Positions 45,179 to 52,647 of a stretch of 64,000 bases of DNA are shown in pieces; the first letter of the stretch is position 1; every line of letters starts with the position of its first letter. The notes under the pieces are model-generated. The model saw nothing but the letters and a program-made list of their open reading frames with translations, was not told the DNA's origin and ran no database searches. The DNA is from PCRC01 sp040384665 (GTDB taxonomy: Bacteria; Pseudomonadota; Gammaproteobacteria; Burkholderiales; Burkholderiaceae_C). Where the stretch lies: contig JAZKIY010000003.1 of NCBI GenBank assembly GCA_040384665.1, forward strand, positions 14,529 to 78,528. The letters run 5' to 3'. The position numbers and the translations under genes were made by a program.

Positions 45179-45207
45179 CTTGCAATCCCGTATTTGACCC
45201 CCAACAT
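45179..45207 (+). promoter_or_regulatory. Possible sigma-32 heat-shock promoter of lon
   Basis: CTTGCAA-N13-CCCCAACAT resembles the sigma-32 consensus (CTTGAAA, 13-14 bases, CCCCATNT) with one -35 mismatch and an imperfect -10. It ends 24 bases before the lon ATG. Confidence 0.45.
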
Positions 45208-45231
45208 CATTTGCAACGTTAAAGGTAAAAA

Positions 45232-47655
45232 ATGTCTGGCCATACACCGTTGCCTCCCACCCCGATCGAATTGCCGCTGCTGCCATTGCGCGATGTAGTG
45301 GTGTTCCCCCACATGGTGATCCCGCTGTTTGTGGGGCGCCCGAAGAGCATCAAAGCGCTAGAGTCGGCCATGGAAGCTGATCGGAAGATCATGCTGGTGG
45401 CCCAGAAAGCCGCAGCCAAAGACGAGCCCGAAGTCTCCGACATGTTTGAAGTCGGTTGCGTTTCAACCATTCTCCAGTTGCTGAAACTGCCGGATGGAAC
45501 CGTCAAGGTGTTGGTGGAAGGCCAGCAGCGGGCCGCCGTGAACCGCATCGAAGACGGTGAACTGCATTTCACAGCCAATGTGTCGCCTGTAGACCCCGAA
45601 CTCGAGGCGGCGGGCAAAGGCAGTGAGGTGGAGGCTCTTCGCCGTGCGGTGATGCAGCAGTTTGACCAGTACGTCAAACTGAACAAGAAGATTCCTCCAG
45701 AAATCCTGACTTCCATTTCCAGCATTGATGATCCAGGCCGCTTGGCCGACACCATTGCCGCCCACTTGCCGCTGAAGCTCGACAACAAGCAGGCTGTTCT
45801 GGAGTTGTCGGACGTGCGTGCCCGTCTGGAAAACCTGTTTGGCCAGCTCGAGCGTGAAGTCGACATCCTGAATGTTGACAAGAAAATCCGTGGTCGCGTG
45901 AAGCGCCAGATGGAGAAAAACCAGCGCGACTTTTACCTGAACGAGCAGGTCAAGGCGATCCAGAAAGAGCTGGGCGAGGGGGAAGAGGGCGCCGACATCG
46001 AGGAGATTGAGAAAAAAATCAAGCTCGCCAAGATGCCGAAGGACGCACTGAAAAAGGCGGAAGGCGAGTTGAAGAAACTCAAGCTGATGTCACCCATGTC
46101 GGCCGAAGCCACCGTGGTGCGCAATTACATTGACGTGCTGACCGGTTTGCCCTGGGGCAAGAAGACCAAGATCAAGCACGATCTGGCCAATGCCGAGAAC
46201 GTGCTGAACGAAGACCACTATGGCCTGGAGAAGGTCAAGGACCGCATCGTTGAATACCTTGCAGTGCAGCAGCGTGTGGACAAGGTCAAGGCGCCTATTT
46301 TGTGTCTGGTGGGCCCACCCGGTGTAGGCAAGACCTCGCTTGGGCAGTCGATTGCCAAAGCCACTGGTCGCAAATATGTGCGCATGGCGCTTGGTGGCAT
46401 GCGCGACGAGGCGGAGATTCGTGGTCACCGCCGGACTTACATCGGCGCAATGCCCGGTAAGGTGTTGCAAAGCCTGAACAAGGTCGGCACTCGCAACCCG
46501 TTGTTCCTGTTGGATGAAATCGACAAGCTTGGTACCGATTTCCGGGGGGATCCGTCCAGCGCGCTGCTGGAGGTGCTTGACCCTGAACAAAACCACACCT
46601 TTGGGGACCATTATGTCGAGGTCGACTTTGACCTGAGCGATGTGATGTTCGTGGCCACGTCCAACTCGATGAACATCCCACCGGCATTGCTGGACCGGAT
46701 GGAGGTGATCCGGCTGGCGGGCTACACGGAAGACGAGAAGACCAATATCGCCATCAAGTATCTGTTGCCCAAGCAACTGAAGAACAACGGCGTCAAAGAC
46801 GGCGAGCTGGAAGTGACCGAAGGTGCGATTCGTGACATCGTGCGTTATTACACCCGTGAAGCGGGTGTGCGTTCGCTGGAGCGCGAACTCTCCAAGGTTT
46901 GCCGCAAGGTGGTCAAGGGCTTGCAGCTCAAAAAAATGACACCCAAAGTCATTGTTGACGGCGAGAACCTGAACGATTTTCTGGGTGTGCGGAAATTCAA
47001 CTACGGCCGCGCTGAGCAACAGAACCAGGTCGGCCAGGTGGTTGGCTTGGCCTGGACGCAGGTGGGTGGTGACTTGCTGACGATTGAAGCCGTGACCATG
47101 CCCGGCAAGGGCGTTATCACCCGCACCGGCTCACTTGGCGATGTGATGAAGGAGTCTGTGGAAGCTGCCCGCACTGTGGTGCGCAGCCGCGCGCGCCGGC
47201 TCGGAATCAAGGATGAGCTGTTTGAGAAGCGCGACATCCACATCCATGTGCCCGATGGGGCCACTCCCAAGGACGGCCCGAGTGCGGGTGCTGCGATGAC
47301 AACGGCCTTTGTCTCGGCTCTGACCGGTATTCCGGTGCGCAGCGACGTGGCCATGACCGGTGAAATCACGCTGCGGGGTGAGGTGACTGCCATTGGTGGT
47401 TTGAAAGAGAAACTCCTGGCTGCGCTGCGCGGTGGCATCAAGACGGTGCTGATCCCCGAGGAGAACGCCAAGGACCTCCAAGAGATTCCCGAGAACGTGA
47501 AGAATGGCCTTGAGATCGTGCCAGTCAAATGGATCGACCAAGTGCTTGAAATCGCACTTGAAAAAATGCCCGTGGCCTTGCCTGAAGATGAAGCCCCTGT
47601 GGTGGTTGCTGCTGTGGTGCCGCCGGTTGAGAATGTGGGCTCAATCAAGCACTGA
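45232..47655 (+). CDS. lon: ATP-dependent protease Lon
   Basis: Lon degrades damaged and regulatory proteins in the cytoplasm. The 807-residue product has the N-terminal substrate-binding domain (LPLLPLRDVVVFPHMVIPLF) and the AAA+ domain with Walker A GPPGVGKT from residue 361 and LFLLDEIDKLG. The protease domain has the catalytic Ser684 (PKDGPSAGAAM) and Lys727 (GGLKEKLLAA). AAAGGT precedes the ATG. The clpX-lon gap is 108 bases. Confidence 0.98.
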   Translation: MSGHTPLPPTPIELPLLPLRDVVVFPHMVIPLFVGRPKSIKALESAMEADRKIMLVAQKAAAKDEPEVSDMFEVGCVSTILQLLKLPDGTVKVLVEGQQRAAVNRIEDGELHFTANVSPVDPELEAAGKGSEVEALRRAVMQQFDQYVKLNKKIPPEILTSISSIDDPGRLADTIAAHLPLKLDNKQAVLELSDVRARLENLFGQLEREVDILNVDKKIRGRVKRQMEKNQRDFYLNEQVKAIQKELGEGEEGADIEEIEKKIKLAKMPKDALKKAEGELKKLKLMSPMSAEATVVRNYIDVLTGLPWGKKTKIKHDLANAENVLNEDHYGLEKVKDRIVEYLAVQQRVDKVKAPILCLVGPPGVGKTSLGQSIAKATGRKYVRMALGGMRDEAEIRGHRRTYIGAMPGKVLQSLNKVGTRNPLFLLDEIDKLGTDFRGDPSSALLEVLDPEQNHTFGDHYVEVDFDLSDVMFVATSNSMNIPPALLDRMEVIRLAGYTEDEKTNIAIKYLLPKQLKNNGVKDGELEVTEGAIRDIVRYYTREAGVRSLERELSKVCRKVVKGLQLKKMTPKVIVDGENLNDFLGVRKFNYGRAEQQNQVGQVVGLAWTQVGGDLLTIEAVTMPGKGVITRTGSLGDVMKESVEAARTVVRSRARRLGIKDELFEKRDIHIHVPDGATPKDGPSAGAAMTTAFVSALTGIPVRSDVAMTGEITLRGEVTAIGGLKEKLLAALRGGIKTVLIPEENAKDLQEIPENVKNGLEIVPVKWIDQVLEIALEKMPVALPEDEAPVVVAAVVPPVENVGSIKH

Positions 47656-47703
47656 GATTCTGGAAAAAACATTTGCGGCTTCTCATGCGGTTTAAAATAG
47701 CGC

Positions 47704-47709
47704 TATAAT
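47704..47709 (+). promoter_or_regulatory. -10 element of the tRNA-Gly promoter
   Basis: A perfect TATAAT lies 15 bases before the mature tRNA 5' end. The -35 region is not clear (TCTCAT at 17 bases). Confidence 0.55.
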
Positions 47710-47724
47710 TTGAGGCTGCAATAT

Positions 47725-47800
47725 GCGGGAGTAGCTCAGTTGGTAGAGCGCAACCTTGCCAAGGTTGAGGTCGAGAGTTCGAGACTCTTCTCCCGCTCCA
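47725..47800 (+). tRNA. tRNA-Gly (GCC)
   Basis: The 76-base sequence folds as a cloverleaf with acceptor GCGGGAG/CTCCCGC and encoded CCA. The anticodon loop TTGCCAA gives anticodon GCC, and the T-loop is GTTCGAGAC. Confidence 0.97.
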
Positions 47801-47804
47801 ATTT

Positions 47805-47838
47805 AAAGGGCAGCATGGCAACATGCTGTCCTTTTTTA
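47805..47838 (+). terminator. Rho-independent terminator between two tRNA genes
   Basis: AAAGGGCAGCATG pairs with CATGCTGTCCTTT (one G-T pair) around a GCAA loop, and the T-run continues for TTTTA. It starts 5 bases after tRNA-Gly, so tRNA-Cys must have its own promoter or depend on read-through. Confidence 0.85.
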
Positions 47839-47878
47839 TTGAAACCGTTGGCCATGTGAATGGCAGGTTTCAAACCAC

Positions 47879-47952
47879 GGCGCGGTAGCAAAGCGGTTAT
47901 GCACCGGATTGCAAATCCGGCTAGGGCGGTTCGATTCCGCCCCGCGCCTCCA
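47879..47952 (+). tRNA. tRNA-Cys (GCA)
   Basis: The 74-base cloverleaf has acceptor GGCGCGG/CCGCGCC with discriminator T and encoded CCA. The anticodon stem CCGGA/TCCGG encloses TTGCAAA, giving anticodon GCA. Confidence 0.97.
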
Positions 47953-48026
47953 GTTTCCCCCACTCTGTTTTCACTATCCAGCCCATGCCGGGCTGCGGAT
48001 GAGGGTGTCTTCCTCGAGGGTTGGTG

Positions 48027-49136
48027 ATGAAAGTTTGGATACACCAGTGGCTGCTGGTGCTGAAGTCGTGGTTTGTCACATGGCTCAAGCTGGTGTTGCT
48101 GCCATGGCGGTGGTGGATCGCCGGGCGGCGCCGCACTGACAATGCGCCCGATGCTGCGCCTGCAGCCCCAACCAAGCCTCGTCGAAGCGTTGTGCAAGCC
48201 GGGCCCGTTCCACCGACGACGCCAACCAAACCCAAGGCCCGAAAACGGCGTCCATCCGTCTTTGCAACGGGCACGTACCGCCATACCACCGGACAGCGCG
48301 ACTACAAACTGTACGGTGCCCCCGTGGCCGGAGCCGAGCCGGTGCCGCTGGTGGTGATGTTGCACGGCTGCAAGCAGTCTCCCGACGATTTTGCGCTGGG
48401 CACCCGAATGAACCAGCATGCTGAAGTGCGTGGCTGCATGGTGCTGTACCCGGCACAGTCCCGGCTGGCCAATGGCTACGGCTGCTGGAACTGGTTTAAC
48501 CCGCACGACCAGGCGCGCGAAGGGGGCGAGACCGCGCTGCTGGCGGGCATGGTTCGCCATGTCATGGCGAGTTACCCGGTGGACCATCAACGGGTGGTGG
48601 TGCTGGGGCTCTCGGCGGGGGCGGCGATGGCGGTCAACCTCGCGTGTGCTTATCCGGAACTGGTGCGGGGGGTGGGCGTGCATTCAGGCTTGCCGTTCGG
48701 TGTCGCACAAGGGGCCATGGCGGCATTGAAAGCCATGAAGCAAGGTGCGCCTTTTGCAGGCCAGTGGCCCACAGGGAGCCTTGCTGTTCCGGTGGTGATT
48801 TTTCATGGAGACAGTGACGAGGTGGTTCACCCGGTCAACGCCACACAGTTGGTTGCCCAACTCGCAGGCACGGTGTGGGAGGGTGGTGCGGACGTGAACG
48901 CAGAAGCCACCATGCCAGTGCCTGCGCAGTCCGAAACGGTGCTGGCAGGTGCGGTACGTGGCTACACACGCCATGTCTACCGTGGTGCAGACGGCCAGAC
49001 CGCGCACGAGTACTGGCTGGTACACGGGGCTGGGCATGCATGGTCGGGTGGCGATACTGCGGGCAGTTTCACCGATGGCGATGGTCCGGACGCCACCCGC
49101 GAGATGTTGCGTTTCTTGCTGGGCCCCATGGACTGA
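48027..49136 (+). CDS. PHB-depolymerase-family esterase
   Basis: The 369-residue product belongs to the alpha/beta-hydrolase group of extracellular PHB depolymerase-like and LpqC-like esterases. The oxyanion region is VVMLHGCKQSPDDFA, and the nucleophile is Ser196 in GLSAGAAM. The acid is in FHGDSDEVVHPVNA and the base His in VHGAGHAWSGG. The N-terminal ~65 residues have a Trp/Leu-rich segment and a basic Pro-rich linker, so it may be membrane-associated. The true substrate (short-chain polyester, acetylxylan or other) cannot be told from sequence. The ATG at 48027 is chosen; TTG and GTG codons precede it. Confidence 0.85.
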   Translation: MKVWIHQWLLVLKSWFVTWLKLVLLPWRWWIAGRRRTDNAPDAAPAAPTKPRRSVVQAGPVPPTTPTKPKARKRRPSVFATGTYRHTTGQRDYKLYGAPVAGAEPVPLVVMLHGCKQSPDDFALGTRMNQHAEVRGCMVLYPAQSRLANGYGCWNWFNPHDQAREGGETALLAGMVRHVMASYPVDHQRVVVLGLSAGAAMAVNLACAYPELVRGVGVHSGLPFGVAQGAMAALKAMKQGAPFAGQWPTGSLAVPVVIFHGDSDEVVHPVNATQLVAQLAGTVWEGGADVNAEATMPVPAQSETVLAGAVRGYTRHVYRGADGQTAHEYWLVHGAGHAWSGGDTAGSFTDGDGPDATREMLRFLLGPMD

Positions 49137-49229
49137 TGAGCGTTGCGGGGGGCGTGTCGTCTGCGTCCTACAGGGGTTGCTAGTCGAGGCTGACAGCCCC
49201 AGTGTCTGTGGTTGCGTAGAGTGTGGTTT

Positions 49230-49245
49230 CTGGCAACGTTGCCAG
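49230..49245. repeat. 16-bp perfect palindrome
   Basis: CTGGCAACGTTGCCAG is a perfect palindrome in the gap between the esterase and the small gene at 49,373. It could be a regulator site, but no promoter was confirmed beside it. The rest of the 236-bp gap shows nothing clear. Confidence 0.5.
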
Positions 49246-49372
49246 CATCCAATGAACCCAATAACCAGAGACACGATACGACCGATGCACCATTCCCTGG
49301 CCAGAACCGAAACCAACGGCGACCGCAAATGCTGGGGTGAACGCCGTGCCGTAGAGCCCATCAGGACACCCC

Positions 49373-49603
49373 ATGACCACCATCAACTCTTTCACAGTCG
49401 GAAAATTCATCGTGACACCGATGGCACAGGCCATGCACAACGGCGAATGGCTCAGCAAAGCGAGCATCGCGGAAGTTGACCGAAGTGCGGTTGACGAAGA
49501 TATCTACACCTTCGACATGCCGTCTATAACCGAGGCCAACGCGATGCTTTATGCAGAGGAAGAGGGCCGCAAGAAGGCCATGGCCATGGCGGCCAAGGGC
49601 TGA
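49373..49603 (+). CDS. Small protein of unknown function (76 aa)
   Basis: I do not recognise this gene. The 76-residue product starts at an ATG with AGGA 9 bases upstream. It has no signal peptide, membrane segment or cysteine. Visible features are an initial TINSFTVGKFIVTPMAQAMH and a charged C-terminus (AEEEGRKKAMAMAAKG). Codon use is like that of the neighbours. It stands alone between the esterase and tRNA-Leu. Confidence 0.6.
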   Translation: MTTINSFTVGKFIVTPMAQAMHNGEWLSKASIAEVDRSAVDEDIYTFDMPSITEANAMLYAEEEGRKKAMAMAAKG

Positions 49604-49683
49604 GCCAGAGTCACCTTCCGGTCTACCTGCGAGCAGTCCTGTGTCTGCGAAAGCATCGCTTATCATCACTGCCGCACTTGCAG

Positions 49684-49775
49684 GCCCGAGTGGTGAAATA
49701 GGTAGACACATCGGACTTAAAATCCGCCGCCACCAGAAATGGAGCGTACCGGTTCGATTCCGGTCTCGGGCACCA
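49684..49775 (+). tRNA. tRNA-Leu (UAA)
   Basis: The 92-base sequence has acceptor GCCCGAG/CTCGGGC, a long class II variable arm, T-loop GTTCGATTC and encoded CCA. The anticodon stem CGGA/TCCG encloses CTTAAAA, giving anticodon UAA. Confidence 0.96.
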
Positions 49776-49825
49776 ACGTTGTATTTATTGCAACGGCATT
49801 GCGTGCCGGATTTTTCAGGGAATTT

Positions 49826-50509
49826 CTACCGCTGCACGGCGGCTTGCTTGACGCCAAACACATCGAGTGCGGGTCGGGTTTCGGGCAGCACATACACCAC
49901 GCCATGCTGGCGGCCCAGCACTGGACCAACCACCCTGTCGTAAAACGCGCCTGGCACCACCACACAGCCGAGAGAGATGCGGTTGTCGTGCGGGGTGGCC
50001 GAAGCCAAGCGTTGCAGGCGTTGTTCTTCGTCGTTGCCGGGGCGCACGCGGTGGATGGCGAGCGCAGCGGCGTAGTCGAACCAGACCACCGATTCACCGC
50101 TCAGGTTGCGGCCGGGTTCCGACAGGAAACGCCCGGCCGGTGTGGTGCGCTCTTGCAGGCTCAGGCCACTCAGCACACGCTGGCCGCTTCCGGGCAGTGC
50201 GTGGTCGCCGGGCGCCAAGCCGAGCAGCACTGGTGACGTGCCTTGCAAATGCCCCTGGCCACTGAAAACATGGATACGGGCGTCTTTTTTGTCCACCAGC
50301 GCAAACGGCAAGCCTTGGTGGTTGCCAGTCGCCATCACCCATTGCGCAATCTCCAGCGCTTCGGTCGAGACAGGCACGCCGGCAAAGTCGATTTGGCGCA
50401 CCGGACTGGCCATCTCCGCCAACCCGGGTTGTGCGATGGCCGATGTCGCCCACAACACCGTGACCAGCACCCACAAGGTGGTGGCTAATTTGTAGCCAGT
50501 CGTCTGCAT
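49826..50509 (-). CDS. Secreted L,D-transpeptidase-like protein (copy 1)
   Basis: The product (227 residues from the ATG at 50509) has a Sec signal peptide (TTLWVLVTVLWATSAIAQ) and a YkuD-like catalytic region. The His of IHRVRP and the Cys of RISLGCVVVP are at the expected places. The usual SHGC motif reads SLGC, so the residue before Gly is Leu rather than His. Family members cross-link or anchor proteins to peptidoglycan. A paralogue lies 246 bases upstream on the same strand. An ATG at 50557 would lengthen the N-terminus. Confidence 0.7.
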   Translation of the reverse strand: MQTTGYKLATTLWVLVTVLWATSAIAQPGLAEMASPVRQIDFAGVPVSTEALEIAQWVMATGNHQGLPFALVDKKDARIHVFSGQGHLQGTSPVLLGLAPGDHALPGSGQRVLSGLSLQERTTPAGRFLSEPGRNLSGESVVWFDYAAALAIHRVRPGNDEEQRLQRLASATPHDNRISLGCVVVPGAFYDRVVGPVLGRQHGVVYVLPETRPALDVFGVKQAAVQR

Positions 50510-50755
50510 TGCTGTTCTGCCTGCTCCAAGCGCGCTCGGTGCGCGGTTGGCGGCCATGGTAGCAATGGCTTATGGCTTTGGCAAAGTGCTTTACCCAGGG
50601 GCGTGCTTTGGCATTCGCTTCGTTTTTGATAGCAATAGAATGTTATTGGGAAAGCTTCAGCGCCGACTTGTTGATGAACTTGAAGTCAAACTGGCTCGGC
50701 GCCTGGTGATGTTCTCGGTACGGACGGCGTGACAAAGTCGCGCTTTTTGCGCTTG

Positions 50756-51544
50756 TTACAGTGCCTTGGCCTGCAGCGTTGCGCGTTTCCGTGGGTCGTA
50801 GGCGTTGGCAAACACCTCGCCGAGTGGCTTGGCTTCAGGCAACACATAGACCACACCGTAGCGGGCATTGAAGACGGGCTTCACCACGCCTTCGTAAAAC
50901 GCCACGGGGATGTTGATGCAGCCGTAGGAAATGCGGTTGTCGTCGATCTCGGGGGTGGCCAGCCGCTCCAGTCGGCGTTCAGCAGGGTCTGTGACGCGCA
51001 CGCGGTGCATCGACACGGCGGCCTCGTAATCCACCCAGACCACGTCTTCACCCAAAGTGTTGCGTCCCGGCTCACCCATGAAGCGGCCGGCGGCGGTGGT
51101 GCGCTCTTCGGGGCGCACCTCGTGAATGGGGCGTTTGCCAATGCCAGTGACCGCGTCATCGCCCCGCGCGGCGCCGATCAGCACCGGTGTGGCGCCATTC
51201 AGCTTGGCTTGTGGGTCGAAAACAAAGACTTTGGCGTTTTTCTTGTCGATGACGACAAAGGCGAGGCCTTGGCTGTCACCGGAATCGGCCACCCAGTGGG
51301 CGATCAGGCGGGCGTCGTCGGAGGCGCTTTCTGTGCCAAAGTCAGCAAGTCGAACACCTTGGTGGCGCAGCGACGTGTCCATCTTCATGCCGAAACCGGC
51401 CTGCGCGCCAACCATGGCAACGCCCGTCGGGGGCAGCACCAAAGCCAACGCCGCTGCGCCCATCAGCAGGCCACGCCGGGCGTCATGCAGCCAGTTGGAT
51501 GGGACGGCCCGGCCGGTAAATTGGTTTGTGGGTGTGCGTGACAT
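50756..51544 (-). CDS. Secreted L,D-transpeptidase-like protein (copy 2)
   Basis: This paralogue of the gene at 49,826 shares long segments with it, including RTTAAGRFMGEPGRN versus RTTPAGRFLSEPGRN and a common VVYVLPE. A hydrophobic segment near residue 30 (LLMGAAALALVLPPTGVAM) acts as signal peptide or anchor, preceded by Arg-rich sequence as in Tat or Sec signals. The catalytic region has MHRVRV and RISYGCINIP, with Tyr in place of the usual His before GC. The ATG at 51544 is used; a GTG two codons earlier is possible. Confidence 0.7.
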   Translation of the reverse strand: MSRTPTNQFTGRAVPSNWLHDARRGLLMGAAALALVLPPTGVAMVGAQAGFGMKMDTSLRHQGVRLADFGTESASDDARLIAHWVADSGDSQGLAFVVIDKKNAKVFVFDPQAKLNGATPVLIGAARGDDAVTGIGKRPIHEVRPEERTTAAGRFMGEPGRNTLGEDVVWVDYEAAVSMHRVRVTDPAERRLERLATPEIDDNRISYGCINIPVAFYEGVVKPVFNARYGVVYVLPEAKPLGEVFANAYDPRKRATLQAKAL

Positions 51545-51558
51545 CGGCACGTGCCAAA

Positions 51559-51598
51559 CCCATTGAGGCCAACCGGTGTGTCGGTTGGCCTCAATGGG
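51559..51598 (-). terminator. Long perfect hairpin, probable terminator
   Basis: CCCATTGAGGCCAACCG and CGGTTGGCCTCAATGGG form a perfect 17-bp stem with a GTGTGT loop. It lies just after the small secreted-protein gene and just before the transpeptidase start. On the minus strand only TTT follows, so termination may be partial. Confidence 0.6.
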
Positions 51599-51614
51599 AT
51601 TCAGCCATCAGCGC

Positions 51615-51869
51615 TTAGTTGCGGTCAGCCTGTGCAGGACGCTCGCCCTGGAAGCTGGTGCTGTCCGCGCTCATGGGGGTGGGTGTCTGCACGCTGTTGT
51701 CAAGGCTGGTTGGTGCTGGCACGCTGCCGCTCTGGTTTTGAGTCGTAGCCGCGTTGTCGGTGCCCTGCGGGTTCAGCGAAGGGTCTGACGTTTGCGCATA
51801 GGCCAAGCCAATGGCGCCCACGAGGGCGGCGGCTGCGACGGTCGAAGTGAGGATTTTTGAGGTGTTCAT
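51615..51869 (-). CDS. Small secreted protein of unknown function
   Basis: The 84-residue product starts at the ATG at 51869 with AAGGAG upstream. It has a clear Sec signal peptide ending LVGAIGLAYAQ. The mature ~60 residues are rich in Ser, Thr, Asn, Gln and Pro, with no cysteine and little predicted structure (SDPSLNPQGTDN, PTPMSADSTS). I do not recognise the family. It is monocistronic, with a strong hairpin after it. Confidence 0.65.
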   Translation of the reverse strand: MNTSKILTSTVAAAALVGAIGLAYAQTSDPSLNPQGTDNAATTQNQSGSVPAPTSLDNSVQTPTPMSADSTSFQGERPAQADRN

Positions 51870-52176
51870 GGAAGCTCCTTTATGCCTTGGTAGGCAGTGG
51901 TTTCGGTGAGTGGCCGGCCTCATTGCCGACTGATTTCACTGTACCGAACGCAGCTCGCATGTGGTGTCGGTCCAGCGCCGCGAGTGGTGTAGGACAGGGC
52001 AGGTCACAAAAAGTAAGCGCCACACACGGCCCCGGCAACCTCACCATGGCCAAACAGTGCCTTGGAGCGCTGTTTTCAAGCCATTTATGCCATGAGCCCT
52101 AGTAAAACCTTAGGGCATTGCTATTTATTTGGTAGCAAATGATGGTTTCTTCGGGGCAGCCAACGCCCAGGCCCGG
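51870..52176. other. Intergenic region with a repeat copy (307 bp)
   Basis: The region separates the small secreted-protein gene from the cyanophycin-linked DUF1854 gene. It includes the second copy of the dispersed repeat (listed separately). No protein gene or clear promoter was found in the remainder. Confidence 0.5.
52084..52138. repeat. Dispersed intergenic repeat with hairpin (copy B)
   Basis: TTTATGCCATGAGCCCTAGT (52084-52103) matches copy A at 17 of 20 bases. It is followed 14 bases later by an imperfect hairpin TTGCTAT/GTAGCAA (52118-52138), in the same arrangement as copy A at 19788-19845. Confidence 0.55.
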
Positions 52177-52647
52177 TCAAAGAAAGCGTTCCAGTAAGCG
52201 GCGCGAGGGGCGGTCTAGCGCGTGCATGTCGGCAATTCGGAACAGCACGCCTTCACCGCTGGCAATCAGCAAAGCACCGCCCCCCAGGCGGCGGATGTCT
52301 TCCTCCCCCTTGAGCACCAGCCGCGTGTCGCCACGGTCGGTGCTGACGTCCCAGGTGCTGGGCGTGGAGTAGGTGGACACGCTGCGCAGCTGCAGGATCT
52401 GGGGTGCAAAGTCGCGGGTGGCGAGTTCTTCTTCCAGCAGCTGGCGGGTTGCCTCTGGCAGGTCGTCCAGATTCGGCACCCACAGCACTTCATGGCCGTC
52501 CACGCTGATGAGTGACAAGCCCAGCTTGGGCGCGCCCACGGGGAAGGCGCGCACCGGCGTCACGCCGGTGTGGGTGTCGCCGTCGGCGGTGGTCAGGACC
52601 AGGCGGCCAAACGGGTTGCGGTCGAGTTGAAATTCAGGGGCGGTCAT
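52177..52647 (-). CDS. DUF1854-family protein linked to cyanophycin genes
   Basis: The 156-residue soluble product resembles the DUF1854 proteins found beside cyanophycin synthetase genes in Burkholderiales. Visible features are FQLDRNPFGRLVLTTADG near the N-terminus, VTPVRAFPVGAP, and a C-terminal GGALLIASGEGVLFRIAD followed by DRPSRRLLERFL. There is no signal peptide. Its start overlaps the ABC transporter stop by four bases (ATGA), so the two are coupled. Its biochemical role is unknown. Confidence 0.75.
   Translation of the reverse strand: MTAPEFQLDRNPFGRLVLTTADGDTHTGVTPVRAFPVGAPKLGLSLISVDGHEVLWVPNLDDLPEATRQLLEEELATRDFAPQILQLRSVSTYSTPSTWDVSTDRGDTRLVLKGEEDIRRLGGGALLIASGEGVLFRIADMHALDRPSRRLLERFL

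Noticed and set aside
47725..49775. tRNA genes as attachment sites of a genomic island
   Set aside because: No integrase, direct repeat of a tRNA 3' end or shift in base composition was seen nearby.
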